Source of the DNA: Apostichopus japonicus
Taxonomy: Eukaryota; Echinodermata; Holothuroidea; Aspidochirotida; Stichopodidae
NCBI RefSeq assembly: GCF_037975245.1
Contig: NC_092576.1
Location: 23,938,611 to 24,002,610, forward strand
Direction of reading: 5' to 3'
DNA: 64,000 nucleotides
Shown here: one piece after another, positions 44,978 through 57,218 of the stretch
Numbering within the stretch: position 1 is the first letter of the stretch
Layout: each line of letters starts with the position of its first letter
Notes under the pieces: generated by a model
The model's database searches: none
The model's input: only the letters and a program-made list of their open reading frames with translations
What the model was told of the DNA's origin: nothing
Position numbers and translations under genes: made by a program

Positions 44978-45184
44978 AAACACAGTTTAATTGAATGTTT
45001 AAGACGATGAAATGTGAGATCAGCAAACTCTGACATAAATCAGCGATTTGTATATATGAAGCACATGCATCCAAGTAGCATGGAAAGCTCTTTATTTTTT
45101 GAACAAGAGAAGAAAGTTTTAGACCAAGCAGCTCAAAGTTATCGACCGAACTATTAGCATACCATTATAGAACCAGAAAGGAAT

Positions 45185-47800
45185 AGCGGAAAAACTATTT
45201 ACTTGGTTTTTGCAGAGCTCTCGAGCAAAACTAGCCCTTCGTCAGTGCGTGATCACCGAAAGTGACAAGGAGTCGTCGTGAAAAGTGTGTGTAATCTGAT
45301 CAAACTTGGCGGAGACCAGCTCCTGCAGAATTTTGGAAATTAACTATAGAACTTTAAAGAATGCTAAGTAGAGTAGACAGGAAAGATTTTGTGTTTAAGA
45401 CGGGTTTTTTCCATTTTGTTTTAGAAGTAATAATAAGAGAATTTGTGGGAAGGCGGAAGTGGAAGGCTGCCCCTGCCCTGGCTGGAGTACTTTTAAGAGA
45501 AGGAGCATTTAGAATCCTCCCGGTGGCTGTGCTGTGTAGCTCACAAGCACTCAAGCCACCGGGTTCCTAGTTTTTCTATAGGGCTTAGGGGCCACCAGTC
45601 CCCCAACTCCCCTCTGCTAAGGCCGAGGCCTTTTTCCACGAGTTAAAACATAAGGATATCCAGGGTACTTCTGGTTCTGTTTGATTTAAGCTTAGAATGG
45701 GTAGTAGAGATTATATATATAATCAAGGAGTAGATTATTGATTAGAGGGTCATGTATTAAGTTAGTTTTGAGAAGTTTGGTGTTAAAGTTTTTAATAGTT
45801 ATAATAATGCTGGATGTTTTGCCAATTTCGTAAAGTTGTTTATTGAAAGTAAACCTTGGGGTTTGAGGCAGATACGGTAGGCAGATTTATGTATGCTATC
45901 TTATTTTTTTTTAATATTCGTAGAACTAATAAAGGCGAAACTACCATACTAAAGATTAGGTTTGATTTTGGCATGATAGATTTTGAGGAGAGTTTCGGCT
46001 CTTAATATGTTTGTATTACTTAATGTTCTTAGGGTCATAAGGGTTCTCCATGCTATCCCCGCAACTTTATTTATATCAGTTTGATACTTTAGTTCTATAT
46101 CAGATGTTACGCCTAGGAAAATAGCTTCTTTGCTATTAGTTATTGTATTATTAAAGAGGTTGGTTGTCTTGGTTTTTATTTTGTTTCTACTAAACAGGTA
46201 TTCGAAAATTATGAATGTATTCTTAATTGGGTTTATTTTTATTCCCTATTAGTAACACCACACTTATATTATATAAATTGAGTTTTGTAGATAATTGATT
46301 GCCTTTTTGACTGTTTGACAAGTGTTCCACATGGCTATTTTATTGGCGAATTGGCTAGTTTTGGTAGTACTGACTTTATTGGTGGGTATGTCGTTTACAT
46401 ATAAAGAGTAGAGTAGAGGACTTTGTACTGAACCTTGGGGAGTGCCAGCATCTATAGAATAAAAGGATCGGAATGAATGGAATTGTACTTAATTTGCATA
46501 AACCGGTTAATGAAATAAGAAGAAAGGAGCCTGGCGATATTAACTGGGAAGTTAAATATGAATAATTTGTACTTTAGACCATTATGGCAGGTTTGATCAA
46601 ATACCTTTTGTGCATCAAGGAAGACTGCCGTTGTGTTTAGTTTACTTTTAAATCCTATTTTGATTCCTTCAGTTGATCTAGCAATGGGGTCTAATTTAGA
46701 CGTATTCGTCCTGAAACCGGATTGGGAGGTATTAAAGAGGTTATTGCTTTCTAGGTGGGTTAATATTCTGTTATCCGTTATTTTTTCGAATATTTTTCCT
46801 ATTGCTGAAAGTAGGCTTATAGGTCTGTAGTTGTCTGGGTTTGTTCGGGTTTTGTTTGATTTAACTAACAGTATTGTAAGCGCATGTTTCCATGGCTTTG
46901 GAAAATAGCCTGTTCTGAGTGTCTCGTTAAAGATGTAGACAGTTAGTTTATAACGTAATCTGGGCAGTTTTTTTTAGCATTGTGTACATTACCCATCTTT
47001 CCTAAGAGAAGAGGCATTTTTTGATTTCTTTATTGCCCTTTTTCATTCGTTATGGTTAATTGGTTTGGTAACGGGGTTCTGATCATCTAAAGTCCCATTT
47101 GTCTATTTCTTCTTCAAAGAGGTTATTGAAATTATGGTCAGTCGGGACAGTAAAGATATTTTCAAATGTAGTTGCGAAGAGTTTAATTTGTTCTTTGGGG
47201 TTTTGAATTTTGTTCCTCTTTCATCAATTAAATAATTCATGCGGATTCCTAGGTTTGGTTTTCATGTTGGTTTAAAGATAGTATTAAGATGTTAGTATAC
47301 TCTTTTTCAATGCGTAATATCCTTTGAATTTTAATTTTGTTGTTAATTTCATTTTTGATTCTGTTATTTTAGTCTTTAATAAAAAAAAATCTAGTTTTGT
47401 TGGAATTCTCTTCTCAGTTTTCACCTGGCCTTGATTAAATTGAAGATTTCATTTGCAAGGGACTAGTTATTATTAACGCTTACTCTTAGGGGCAGTTTTT
47501 ATTATAGTCATCCAATATAATTTTTTTAGAGGGTTTGGGATATTGTATCAATTTGTTTAAATTATGTACTTTGAGAGTTATTCATTCGGATATCATTAAT
47601 ATCTTTTTCTACATCATTTTCAAAATTAACCCAGTTAGTGTTTTTGAGAGAACGGAAGTAGTTTCTTGTGTTATTATGGGTGGATAAGTTCAGCTTGCAA
47701 AAAAAGATATGGTGATCACTATAGTTTATGTTGTCAATTATTTGAAGTTCATGAAGTTTTTTTTTTCTATTATTGGTAATTATTAAAGGCGATATCGCTC
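45185..47800 (-). mobile_element. LINE (Jockey/CR1-like) remnant
   Basis: On the minus strand, 47790-47580 encodes the end of an APE-type endonuclease (NYSDHHIFFCKLNL, NTNWVNFEND). Then reverse transcriptase follows: GYFPKPWKHA (about 46900), NYRPISLLSAIGKIFEK (about 46820-46770), SGFR near 46710, GTPQGSVQSPLL (about 46440-46400). The FADD catalytic box is replaced by FANK (about 46345), so it is dead. The left end lies where similarity between the 3' flanks of genes A and B stops. Stops and shifts are frequent. The clade is tentative. Confidence 0.7.
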
Positions 47801-48101
47801 GTAGACTTTTTTTTTGAGGGCGCTGGCATTTTCGAGGTTTCAGCGAGGTTTACTGGGACCCCGAAAACTCACGTGACCTCGGTGGCAAATTTAGATCAGT
47901 GAATAGCACAGGCAAGCGTATGCGTAACAAGCCCGTACCCATGCACACATAATGTTATAAAACAGCATTTCAGATTATTGTACTGTTTACCGCAAAGGAT
48001 TTTCGTACGCGATAGTTTGTTGTTTGTGTGCCTTTGAGTAAAGAATACTGTACGATTTTCGTACAAATACATTCGATTAGACTAGAGTATAGTGACAATC
48101 A
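47801..48101 (+). other. Region before the 48.1-kb gene candidate
   Basis: Less AT-rich, with CACGTG-containing sequence near 47872 (CTCACGTGACC). It may include a promoter or 5' UTR, but no core element is clear. Confidence 0.25.
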
Positions 48102-50888
48102 TGGAAAAGGGATCAGGGCAAGGAGAATCGGGCGAAAGAAAACGACCTTATCCTGGAACGAGCGTAGGTTCAAGTGTAGGAAAGCCATTGTTGCATGGAC
48201 CTGACAAAAACAGCAGTGCAAAGGAAAAACAGCGACGAAGAGTGGAGATGCCACGAAGATCTATCTTCTACGTTCCTACGTAAACTGGCAAATGGAGAAA
48301 GAACTCTACAAACATGTCCACGATTTGACTTCTGTTAGCAACGCAGATTTCGCAGAACATTTGCTTCAGGATCACACAAAAAGGTAATGATTTGCTAAGC
48401 TAGGCTAAAACTGTATAGGGTAATACTAGTACATAGTAGTAATAGGCCTACAGGGTATTGTCCTATGTAACTGTCAGTATTGCGAAGTACAGAAAACTGC
48501 AAAATTCGGACACCCCTAAAAAATAGACGATTTCACCATGATAACCTACAAGCGAAAGCCAATATCACTAAAAACTAGGAAGCTACAGTTATTTCCTCTC
48601 CAAAATGACCCGTGCGCAAGTATGTACGTACATATCTGTCAATAAAATGAAGATTGTTTTTTGGGTATTTTAAGGCTTAGGTGTTCGAACTTCGCAGTGT
48701 CTATGCTATTGTATTTGTAACATACATGATTTGATGAGCCTAGGCTTTGTAACTAGGCCTATCATTCATTATTTTTCCAACGGACCTAGCGTATGCTAAC
48801 CTTATCATACTTATCCTAGCACAAAATAGCAGTAAGTTGTATTACTGAGTCATCATCATCACTGTTTGTGAATGCTTGTCATGAGGATACTGTATAGGCC
48901 GTGGCTATTCTTACGACTAGTCGTAACAATTATTTATAAACTATTCTTACGACAAAGGCAAATTCAAGTGCAGTAAAGTAAATAAAGCAACTGCGCATGT
49001 AGTAGGGGTAACCCTAAACATAAACCTAAACCTCAATCCTAACCCTAACCGGAAGTTATTGTTACTCCTCGTCGTAAAATTCGTACTCCTAATCATAAAA
49101 ATAGCAACTGCCCATGCGTAGTCGAAAATTATTCTTACGACTAGTCATAAGAATTTAGCCACTTTGTACTGTATACAGTTAAAAATTAAAATATCCTTCC
49201 TAAGGAAGACTGACAGGGACTGGGGGTCTTTAGTTTCACTCCTCATATTTATGCTATGGAAAGCTGGGCCTTCTCATCACCAAAAAGTAAACTGTTTTTT
49301 TGCCTCAACAAATTGATGGAAATATATTTTCTAACCACTAGGCCTAGGTGATCTGTTCATCCCCACCCCCTCCAGGTTCTAAATTGTTATCAGCTGTCCT
49401 TGTTTGAGGAATAATTCTTGTGAATGAGCATTTGAAAGAAAAGCCTCACCTATGCCCAGTCATAATTAACTAGGCATATAACATAGGACTAAGGCCGATA
49501 GTATTAGTAATAAGTATCTGAATTTAGTGTTCATAGTAACTGTATTCCCTAATTTTATAATATACACCAGTGAGGAAGGCCTACTGTGCTGTACAAGTAC
49601 AACCACATGGACCTGCAATTCTTCCTATAAAAATAATGCATCTACATAAATAATTTAGAATCACTACTAACTGATTCACATGTTTTCACATCGCTGCATA
49701 TGAAACTAGACCTTAGGTTTTTGTAAGGTCAGCCACAGCCAGCATATATGCAATCAAGTTTTAATGGTTCATTTGGGCAACAGGGTGTTATACTGTTATC
49801 TACTGACTGTCTGTCCAATATTTCAGCAATCATGTGTACATTTCTGTGTTTGGGATTTTTGAAAGAACCCAACTGCTATGCAAGAAATTAGGTAAATTAG
49901 CCTCACAAATTGAGGGACCATATTAGTACATATAGCTATACCTATATAAACCTTTATATAGCCATGCCTGGAGGTAAGAAAGTACCAGTTTTTTGTGTAG
50001 GCCTGATGCTCATACTTTATGATGCTGTGCTAAGTTATCATATTTTTTATATATAGTCAGTACTATGCTTGTTTTTGTTCAGCTTCTTGTGAATGATCTG
50101 ATGTTCAGTGTTCAAAAATTATAATATCTATTAAATTTGGTGGCCGAAACTATCTCATGTGGAGAGTAATCTAGCGTTAAATTAATGGTAGTCTGAAATC
50201 AAGCTATTCATGTAAACAGGAATTTTTCACAATGGTGGGCTTATGTCATGGAGTAAGCTAGCATCTCAATTCTCACTCATGAAACCAACTGCTCACATAA
50301 ACAGGAAGTTCAACAGTAGGTAAATAATGAGTGTACATCAAACTTTGATCAAAAGACTGGACATCTTTTAGCGATATGAAACCAATCAGTTCACTAAGAC
50401 AGGAAGTTTACATAGTAAATTTAACATTGACATGTGAGCTCAAGTTGTTGGGGCAAGCAGTTGGGCAACACAAAATTATCCTTACAATTCTTGAAAGATA
50501 CCGCGGTTTATGGATATGTTGAAGAAGAGTATGAAAGAATATCTCATCCTTATCTGGGTTTAAATCAATGTGGGTTAACAATATGTTATTATTGAAATCT
50601 GCCTAAGTGTTTGTTTGTTACTTTTCTCTTTCATATTTTTTCTTGGGTAGGTATGATAAAAACATTATGTTTGTAATGATTTGGTCATTACCAGATTCAT
50701 TACGCATACAATTAAGCTTGGGGTGTACAGTAAAATTACTATTTCAGTTATATGATTTACGGACAATTTTGTTTGTTTCATTGTATAGGTTTCAAATGCA
50801 TCTTTTCCGGAAAGATGCTGAAAGTCAAACAGAGGCATTCTCAGCAGCTCTACTACAGAAAGATCAGTTGACACTCAGAAAGGAGAAG
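48102..50888 (+). CDS. Unnamed two-exon gene candidate (partial, frame problem)
   Basis: Exon 1 ends at 48383 with donor AAG|GTAATG; exon 2 is 50789-50888 with acceptor TTGTATAG and donor AAG|GTAAAT. The phases agree (2 to 2, then 0). The joined frame reads KIYLLRSYVNWQMEKELYKH, then SNADFAEHLLQDHTKR, then FQMHLFRKDAESQTEAF. This frame is open only from about 48206. The upstream ATG (48102, MEKGSGQGESGERKRPY) is in another frame ending at 48283, so a one-base indel, an unseen exon or pseudogenisation must be assumed. I do not recognise the family. The region is gene-like in codon pattern and splice sites, but the 3' exons were not found. Confidence 0.4.
48901..49162. mobile_element. Small MITE-like element
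   Basis: The left end GTGGCTATTCTTACGACTAG and the reverse complement of the right end, GTGGCTAAATTCTTATGACT, are inverted repeats of about 30 bp. It is 262 bp, non-coding, and lies in the intron of the 48.1-kb gene candidate. No clear target duplication. Its middle holds a short telomere-like run (49008-49052). Confidence 0.5.
49163..50788. other. Intron-like region of the 48.1-kb candidate
   Basis: AT-rich, with no coding or element signature except the splice-bounded exon that follows. Confidence 0.35.
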
Positions 50889-50999
50889 GTAAATTTATAT
50901 GTTTATCCTTGCATGAATTACAGACTGGAAGAGCAGTGCTAATCTTATCTGATCTGATGTGATCAGAAAAATAATACAATTTCATTCTCATTAAATTCC

Positions 51000-51490
51000 A
51001 AAAGAAAAGAAAAAGATGGTAGCATATTGCTCATCCACTAAAAAGCATACATGTGTATGAGAATTTATAAAAGTAAGTGGGCCTGATATTATCAGGATCT
51101 TCTTTAGAGGCAAACTGACTAGTAACAGTAAATTCAAGAGACACAATAGAGCCTGGAACAGAGAGGACATGGTGAACACAAAGAAAGAAGTTAATGGTGT
51201 ATTGAACAAAAGGAGTCAGTGAAAGCAGAGGTTTTTAGATAAACTGTGGAGTACAAAGCGAGGATTAAGTAAGGAGAGAGGGCGAATAAACTATAGCAGA
51301 ATACAGAGATGGATACAGAGATGGTTAGTCTACGAATTTAGTTACCTGTTGGGACATGTCTTTAATGGTATGATTGGGGAGCTGAAAGTGTTCCCCTACT
51401 GGAGTCTCCATTTTCATGGTATTGACTTGTGACTAGAACTGCTTCTTGAGGGTGGTCTTGGTTTCACCAACATACTTGTAACTTCAATTT
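51000..51490 (-). mobile_element. Penelope-like element with GIY-YIG fragment
   Basis: On the minus strand, 51483-51350 reads YKYVGETKTTLKKQF, stop, SQVNTMKMETPVGEHF and QLPNHTIKDM, typical of the GIY-YIG nuclease of Penelope-like elements. Downstream come the terminal block (51110-51060) with a decayed stem-loop and the GCTCATCCACTA flank (about 51030). In-frame stop and no reverse transcriptase: inactive. Confidence 0.7.
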
Positions 51491-53800
51491 GAAGTGTCCA
51501 AACGATGCTAATCTTTACATCTATCCTCTTGAATCACATGTACCCCTATCGACACGATCAATCAGTCCTGTCTCTCACCTCCTCTCATGCACTGGTGTAT
51601 TTATTTCCTGGCAAGATAGCAGTTAGGCATAGTAAGGGTCAGAGGTCATCACAACTTAAAGAGTTGTGCGAGTCCCTGTGGTCTCTTACATCCTGGTAGC
51701 AGTAGAGAGAAGAAGCCTAATAGATCAGAAACCATAATCATCTTCTGTTGTGTCTTATTTTCCAGCATCCTTGAAACATTATATCCTTCCCCTTTGATTT
51801 GTTGATGTCATAAAGCTGTATTTATGTTGTGCATTATTTAATTCCAGTATTTAGATTGTATATTCTTCTTGTGTATTTGACAGTATCCCAGTAATCTCCA
51901 TTTTTCTGCTCTTGGTTTTTTTTTCTCTGTACTTTCATATCATATCTATCTCTACCCCTAGCCTCCATCTCCACATTTTCTTTACTTTCTTCCTCCATCC
52001 CTTCATCTGTCTTTCACTCTTTCTTTTTTGACCTCTTTCCTCCCCTCTGTTTACCCTGTATGTTTTAGTTTGCCGACTCCCACCCCCCCCCGCGTCTCAC
52101 CCCCAAAAAAGTTCACAAGGTTGACAAGTCTCCCCGTGCTAGTCCCAAGCTAAACACCCTTGTTGTGGTGACCGTTCAATATACTTGCGGATGAAACTGA
52201 AAGCCCCACCCCCACCCCTTATTCCCAGTGTAATGAATCGGCAAATGGAAGATTATTCGGAGTTGTTCGTGATGGTTCAATGATCTTATAGTCAGGCATA
52301 GGCCTATATGGTTCTCTTTGTCCTTCATTGCCGTCGAAGTTTGAAATGAATTAATCGTGCTAGGAACTTCCGGGCAATGTTTAATTTTCTGTGGCAAGAA
52401 AAAAAGCTTCCCCCAGTCTCTCCTGGTTGACTATATAGAGCCTGTACGCCTATATGGTCACACAATAGTATAGATAAGTATGATCCATGCAGACAGCTAG
52501 TATATATTTTTTTAAATTCAATCCAATTTCAGTTAAAGTTTCGAGTTGTAATTCGAGTCAGTCGAGATGAGGTGCCCCATGGTGGAGCTGGGTAACCCAC
52601 CCCAATCCCGTTGCCGACTTTTTGGCATTTCGTTGGGAGCCGTTCGGAACAAGAAGCAGGATAGTCAATTTTGGGAGTACAGTACGCTGGAAAGCAATAC
52701 ACTGACGTGATTTAGAAAAAAAAGTTTTTTGCTTTGACGGCCGATGCTCAGCGAGACACTTTTCAATGGAAATAACTATTAGTTTATTGTTCATGTACTT
52801 ATTCCCCTTTTGCCAATCCTTTCTAAAGAGGGTGGAGCCGCCCCTTATGGCAACGTATTTTCCTTCCCTTTTCCGTTCAAGTTTCGTTATTTTTTAATTC
52901 GGGTCAAAGGGGTGCAAGGACAGGGTTTACGTGCACCGGTTAGGAGAACGGGGTGCAGCTAGGGCAAGTGCTCTGTGATCGCCTAAAGGGCCCGTTGCCA
53001 GGAGTCCAAAAATAATTAAATATACATATTTATCTATATATGGTATATGACATAAAATGCTTTGTCTTACCCTCCTGATATATAACTAAATTTATATATA
53101 AAATACAATGTAAGCTGTGACTCTGTCTATGTATAATTAATACCTAAATTGGCTGAAACACCAATTGTTCACACATGACGGACTTGACTTTACGTTTGAT
53201 ACCCACTTCAGTCAATTTTTTCACTCATTCGCGTTTGTCTTTTTGTGACACCAGTCAGCGTGAATCAGACATAAAGTTCATAACTATTAGTTTCTTGACT
53301 TCGACTGCTCACCATGTAGGCCTAAAAGAGTAAAAGCAGGGAACTGCTAGAGTAGCAGCTCCCTTGTCAAACTATTACGCCTGATGCAAAGCTCGACCGT
53401 AACCTACACTGTACAGCCCATTAGTTGTGAAAAGTTCTGAACGTAAAACAAAGCACAGAGTTTTGTATCACACAACACACACGAAAACGCGGCGTAATAC
53501 CGCATACTAGTGACCAGAGAGTTGTTCCATAACAACTCCCTGTACTGCCACAGACAAGAAACTATGCAGGAATTTCTCCAAGGCCACCGCTTCAGGTAAC
53601 CAAACCCGTTTATTGCTTACTAGCCGTAAATACGGGATTGCTGAGAAATTACGAGACAACAGCGACGAACCGGTAGAGGGTAGTATTGATATTATTTTTG
53701 AATCGGTTGGTGTGAAGGACAGAATTAACGAGGAAATTACGAGCGATCCCACCTTGAAATCAAGTAATTCTTGTTTGCCACTAAAGGGGTCAGTGACAAG
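51491..53800. other. Intergenic, no gene recognised
   Basis: CT-rich 51890-52060, a poly-C run at about 52082 and a moderately GC-rich patch 52560-53000 of unknown origin. Frames here have no family motif. Confidence 0.35.
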
Positions 53801-54337
53801 GAGTAGCAGGAGTTGAAACTATTTCATAGAGAATAGTGTCGGCATGGTTGTGAAGTCAAAGCGACTTACTGATTTCTGCTGGATTTAGCAGAAGTTTTGG
53901 AAAATCGGATTATTGTTTTGATCGCCGATCTATGTTGTGTCATTCTCATTCTTAGAAAGGTTTTTGATTCTCCGATGTATTGTAAGTTGCAAATATTGCA
54001 GTAGATGAGGTAAATGACATTTTTGGAGAGGCAGTTTATTTTATGCCGAATTTGGAACGTGCGTTTGGTTTCGTTGCTCTGGAAGGCCCCAGTCGAATCG
54101 ACAAGTTAGCACGTTTTGCAAATTTTGTGTACAGGGCGATGATCCTGTAGTTTCTGCTTTGTTTTCCCCTAATGGGGTATCATCCTGACTGAATGCCCGA
54201 ACTAAAATGCCCCGTAGGTTACTGGGTCTTTTAAATTCGATGACAGCTAGTTCAGGCGTTTGGTGCTCCAAAGTAGGTGAAAGTTCTTCTGAAATATTAG
54301 CCAGTGGTGGGAGACGAGGGTTGAATTCAGTAACCAA
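53800..54337 (-). mobile_element. Penelope-like element, RT tail and GIY-YIG fragment
   Basis: On the minus strand, 54337-54180 encodes [10 protein letters not shown] and [14 protein letters not shown], the segment after reverse transcriptase. After a frame break, 54060-53860 encodes NVIYLIYCNICNLQYIGES, a clear GIY-YIG nuclease core with its CxxC pair, then RMRMTQHRSAIKT. The 5' end abuts a (TA)n array. Frame-broken and truncated. Confidence 0.75.
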
Positions 54338-54358
54338 TGGTATATATATATATATATA

Positions 54359-54405
<47 letters not shown>

Positions 54406-54420
54406 TATATATATATATAT

Positions 54421-54519
<99 letters not shown>

Positions 54520-54520
54520 T
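54338..54520. repeat. (TA)n microsatellite
   Basis: About 180 bases of TA with TGTGTGTA and AAATA interruptions. The frames across it are artefacts. Confidence 0.95.
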
Positions 54521-54771
54521 GGCTACCCTGTGTATAGAATAGGGTTCAGTGCTGTAATTATGTCACTGTTACTCTTTCTCTTCCCGGTGTATTGGCGTTT
54601 TTCTTCTGTTCCCTCTTTTTCTCCTTTTTCTCTTTCTTCTTTTCCCTTCCTTCCTCTCCTTCCTCCTCTTTTTCCCCCTCTTTTTCCCTTTTTTTCTTCT
54701 CTCCCTTTTTCTCTCTTCTTTTTCTTACCCGGGGGGCGCGCGCCCCCAACGCCCCCCTGGATACGCGCCTG
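54521..54771. repeat. Copy of the right end of the 40.8-42.6-kb element
   Basis: Shares CTGGCTACCCTGTGTATA, the pyrimidine-rich tract and GGGGGGCGCGCGCCCC, and ends CCTGGATACGCGCCTG, like 42400-42625. It is a truncated relative whose left end meets the (TA)n array. CT-rich frames inside are not genes. Confidence 0.7.
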
Positions 54772-57140
54772 ATGCTACATTTTCAAAAACTCATTGTTTT
54801 ACATTTAATCTGTGAGGTCTTGTTAGTCACATTGAGAAGGGATGAGGTGTATAATGGATTCCTTCTCCATCCTGTCAAGAGATTAAGTTGACAAACTATT
54901 AATATCTTCAAATACTACACAGAACTCCAAACAAAGATTCGATATCTTACATGTTCATATAGGCTACTTTTATTTTATTGTAAAGTGTACAAAAACTAAT
55001 TTCTTTCGTTTTATTAGTAACATCACTGTCCACATATACTTTCTTTTCTAACTTTAATTTCGTTTGCTCTCCAAGCCAAATTCAAATTGCTAAGAGCCAA
55101 TCAAGCGTTTTATGACGTCATCCATCAACCACTACGTCATCAGTGTATGAAACTATTTGTCTGTTAAATTTGATTTGTCTGTTAACTATTGAGAGAGGGA
55201 AGAAAGAGAGCACAATCCCTATTTTACTCTATTTGTGTATGTGGAGGGCGGTGAGGGGAGGGCGGGGGTTGTTGGAGGGGTTAGATAACGTTCCCACCAC
55301 ATTGGTGACCAAGTAGATGTTATAACAATCATTGCATCACCACCAGAACCCCAGCTTGGAGACTTGAAATTAAACGATAATTTGCAGTGTTTTTAAAATT
55401 TTAATTTTTCCCCAATATGTAACAAAGTCTTCGTTATTTGCGTAAATGAAGAGAAATACGATGCAAAGGAATTGAATGGAAATTTCATCAGGATGATCAG
55501 AATATGTTTCTCTTTCATCAGCCAAAGATATTTATTCACTTGATTTTTTCCTTTAATTTCTGTAAATGATATCATCTCAGTTTGAGATATACTTTTTCTT
55601 CACACATATTTCTGTCAAATGAGCCAAAGATAATAGTTTGGTTAGTGTTTTCTTTAATTTCAACGCTTTGCTCCTTTAACTATTGTTTTCTTTAAATGAT
55701 CATTTATTACTGTTTTACTTTGTGTTATAAATGATTCTACATGCGTTCAATTTATGTAATTTTAATTCTTGTCATATTAATTCCATATCACCGTTCCTAG
55801 TACACCTTCAATGATGATAACTCATATAGTGGTGTCTGTTACTTAATACATATAATACTAATATGTAAATAATGATGATAGGTAATATTATGTGCATACA
55901 ATTAAGTAAAATTTAATTTCAAAGCTGTACTCCCTTTGTTATATATATTTCATTTATTTGTTTATTATTGTTTTATTACGTGTTATAAATTATTCTATAG
56001 TTGTTTGACTATCGTACTGCTTAATGCATGTATTAAGTTCTATTAATTCCATTTACACCCTAAAACACCCTCTATAGTTATAATCATATGACGTGGCTAT
56101 TGTGTCATCAAGATCATTCTAACATGCTAATGGCAATGAAACAAGGCATGATCTGTGCGTTAAGTTAAACTCAATATCAACGATCTTTATCGGTTTAGTA
56201 TACTTTTCATTTTATATCTTTATTGTTGTTTTGGATGAATATAAACTCATTCTTGATCTGTTTATTGTAATTCAGTTTTTCTTTCCTTCCTTAAGTTAAT
56301 CTGGTATAATTATGAAGTGTTCGTTGATGTATATTGTACCCCTCACATCCAGTCTCCACGCTAGATGAATATAACATAAAAGCTGACAATGCTTACTGGA
56401 AATAAAGTAACACAAAGATGCTGGAAGTAAATCACTGAGCTACAAGATCTCTTGGAGGTATAACATTTACTTCCAAGGAAGTGAATAATCAACTCGTTTG
56501 CGGTTTTATTTGGACTTGTCTCTAACTGCACATGCGTGTATACAATCCTCCATCAACTAAAGAAACAATTAGTCCTCAGGCACCCCTTACTCTTCATCGA
56601 CAGATCAGTGCAATTTGTTCATTACTCCCTTCAATAAATGTTAGATAAGATAACTTCGCCATATCGTGGAATATATAACATTTGATATGCATTGATCTTG
56701 TATAATGTCACGGGAAGAAATTAAAAGAAAACTAACCAATGTTATGTTGCCAATAGCTTTATCTTTGTTATCTGTGTCTAAAATATTGTAGTCTGTTTCA
56801 TGTTCTAGAAACTTACTCGTTGCCTAGCCAGCGGTGAAGGTGGGGGAGAGGAATTCAAAATTCTCCCCGACGGAATGGGCATGAAGGATTGTATAAAGGA
56901 ATGGTGCTGCCGTGGGGTCATTGAAACCGATCCCGTGTACATGGGGCTAGGGTTGTAGTGTAATCAAAATTATTCATATTTTCCTTACAAACGAACTATT
57001 TATTCCGTCACTGCTAATTTTAATATTGATAAAACACTTGAACCGGAACAACGGTTATATCTCGATCCATTAAATGCTTAAGAATAGTAAATGTTCCATT
57101 TTTATGTCACTGTTGGCTAAGTACTTCCAATTATTAAAAC

Positions 57141-57142
<2 letters not shown>
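54772..57142. other. Intergenic, no gene recognised
   Basis: AT-rich. G-rich patch at about 55240-55285. No coding motif in any frame I read. Confidence 0.4.

Positions 57143-57217
<75 letters not shown>
57143..57217. repeat. (TA)n microsatellite
   Basis: About 37 perfect TA units. Confidence 0.95.
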
Positions 57218-57218
<1 letters not shown>

